DNA of 64,000 nt from Alistipes timonensis JC136 (GTDB lineage Bacteria; Bacteroidota; Bacteroidia; Bacteroidales; Rikenellaceae), in assembly GCF_900107675.1 (NCBI RefSeq), contig NZ_FNRI01000004.1, forward strand, positions 248,001 through 312,000, written 5' to 3'. Below the pieces are notes generated by a model. It worked only from the letters and a program-made list of their open reading frames with translations. It searched no databases and was not told the origin of the DNA. The first letter of the stretch is position 1, and each line of letters begins with the position of its first letter. Position numbers and translations under genes: made by a program. Of the stretch, positions 63,032 through 64,000 are shown piece after piece.

Positions 63032-63319
63032 GAAACAGCCGCGTTTTTTGCAGTTTTCAGTTTTTATATTTCAGTGTGTCTCGTCCGGTGATTTCCGGTT
63101 CCGGCCGGATTCTTCGGCAACGGGCATTGCAGTTCTCAACGGGGACCGGCTCCCTGTCGGATAGGTGTTCGCGGTCGAAACCGCCATGTTTCGTTGTCTT
63201 TCGGTGTCGGATGCATATTATGATCCGAAAGTTTGAAACGGAACGGCGGTTTGATCTGCAACGGCGCTCCGGCGGACGGCCGCGCTCCGCAAACTCACTT
63301 ATTAAAACCACAGATTCTC

Positions 63320-64000
63320 ATGAAACGTTATTTTATAGGTATTTTCCCGGCAGCGGCGATGGCCGCCGCTACGCTGCTGCCCGGATGTGAAAATGAAAAC
63401 AATGTGACCGGAGGCAAGGCGAATATCTCGGTCCCCTCGCAGGTGGCGCTGGATGACATCGCCGGGGACGGCGAAATCCGCACGTTCGATGTCGAGAGCG
63501 ACGGCTACTGGTCGGTGATTGCCACGGGGGCGGACGGCGATGCGGCTCCCTGGATCTCGGTCGAGCCCGCACAAGGTATCGGCGACGGGAGTGTGGCCCT
63601 CTCGTTCGCCAAGAATCCCAGCAATAATGTTTCGCGGTCGGGACAGGTTTGCGTGCAGTTGCGGGACGAGTCGAAGAATGTGTTGCTGCCCGTCGTGCAG
63701 GGAGCGGCCTCCTATCCGACCGGATTCCAGCCTTTCGTACACCTGATCGAATTCGCCAAGGGCGACATCGTCAACTGTGTCAGCGGCAGGGTCAACGAGG
63801 CGAAGAACGCTTTCCTGTTCAATGACGGGGCGAGCATCGCGCTGACCGGGGCCGGCGATATGACGGTGGCCGGCCTGACCGCGGACCGCTATTACATCGG
63901 CGTGCTGAGGGCTTCGGGCTGGGATGCGGAAAATGCCGCGTGGACCGTGGCGGTTCCCGTGACCGGCGAATTGTCGGGGACGCTTTCGTTCGGCTTCGGC
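63320..64000 (+). CDS. BACON-domain lipoprotein, C-terminus cut by window edge
   Basis: The frame from the ATG at 63320 is open to the window end (227 residues seen). The signal ends LLPGC, a lipobox. Residues about 35-120 form a BACON domain: ISVPSQVALDDIAGDGEIRTF opens it, then DGYWSV and WISVEPAQG, closing with LLPVVQG. BACON domains often sit on glycan-binding or mucin-interacting proteins in Bacteroidota. The rest (YPTGFQPFVHLIEFAKGDIVNCV...) may be a substrate-binding or OB-like module; its class cannot be read from the fragment. It is divergent from the second SusC gene. Confidence 0.85.
   Translation, partial: MKRYFIGIFPAAAMAAATLLPGCENENNVTGGKANISVPSQVALDDIAGDGEIRTFDVESDGYWSVIATGADGDAAPWISVEPAQGIGDGSVALSFAKNPSNNVSRSGQVCVQLRDESKNVLLPVVQGAASYPTGFQPFVHLIEFAKGDIVNCVSGRVNEAKNAFLFNDGASIALTGAGDMTVAGLTADRYYIGVLRASGWDAENAAWTVAVPVTGELSGTLSFGFG

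Larger units (their letters stand above)
62914..63319. other. Divergent control region between the second SusC gene and the BACON gene
   Basis: It holds the leftward SusC promoter and a hairpin, described separately, and an exact rightward -7 box TATATTTG at 62931-62938 about 380 bases before the next rightward gene. The part from about 63060 to 63319 shows no gene or strong structure. Confidence 0.5.

Overview
The window is GC-rich chromosomal DNA from a member of the Bacteroidota, most likely an Alistipes-like (Rikenellaceae, Bacteroidales) gut bacterium. This rests on three SusC/SusD pairs, a TamL/TamB pair, BACON and DUF4886 proteins, a Bacteroidetes-type ECF sigma factor, and repeated -7 boxes of the form TAnnTTTG. 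No 16S rRNA is present, so the genus is inference.

Layout. 1-5.6 kb holds housekeeping genes: a truncated zinc metallopeptidase, an SDR, an operon of FtsX-like permease, menaquinone methyltransferase and two small envelope proteins, a Cys/Ala-rich mini-lipoprotein, and a flavodoxin-like reductase. 5.7-12.9 kb holds tRNA-Ser(GGA), tamL and tamB. 13.1-15.4 kb holds a cobyric acid synthase gene, whose first 23 codons look like the start of cobO, divergent from a Dph6-like gene.

15,570-25,052 is a 9.5-kb integrated element bounded by a 13-bp direct repeat. The right copy lies in the 3' end of tRNA-Ser(CGA). It carries a tyrosine recombinase, an unknown protein, a DUF3853 DNA-binding protein, a D5/P4-type primase-helicase and a VirE_N/BT4734-like protein. 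Its AT-rich cargo is a predicted structured RNA locus followed by a 216-aa unknown protein, convergent with a DNA methyltransferase/DGQHR-protein operon. I saw no relaxase or capsid gene, so it resembles a P4-like satellite with a defence cargo slot. This is the best candidate for an undescribed system.

25.1-33.6 kb returns to core genes: a Trp/Gly-rich lipoprotein, a FadL-like porin, proS, a CDF exporter, an ECF sigma factor with a 49-aa follower, VOC, DUF488 and HdeD-like proteins. 33.9-38.6 kb is an orphan SusC/SusD pair, followed by tag.

39.3-64.0 kb is a beta-mannan-type polysaccharide utilization locus. It contains a DUF4886 protein, GH2 beta-mannosidase, AraC regulator, SSS sugar symporter, GH130 mannoside phosphorylase, SusC/SusD, a two-domain surface protein, two tandem clan GH-A-like hydrolases and a GH26 mannanase. 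A second, oppositely oriented SusD/SusC pair and a truncated BACON protein follow. The expected route is surface cleavage by GH26, SusC/SusD import, periplasmic trimming by GH2, inner-membrane uptake by the symporter, and cytoplasmic phosphorolysis by GH130. The second SusC gene has its start region out of frame at a run of nine G, which suggests phase variation or a homopolymer sequencing error.
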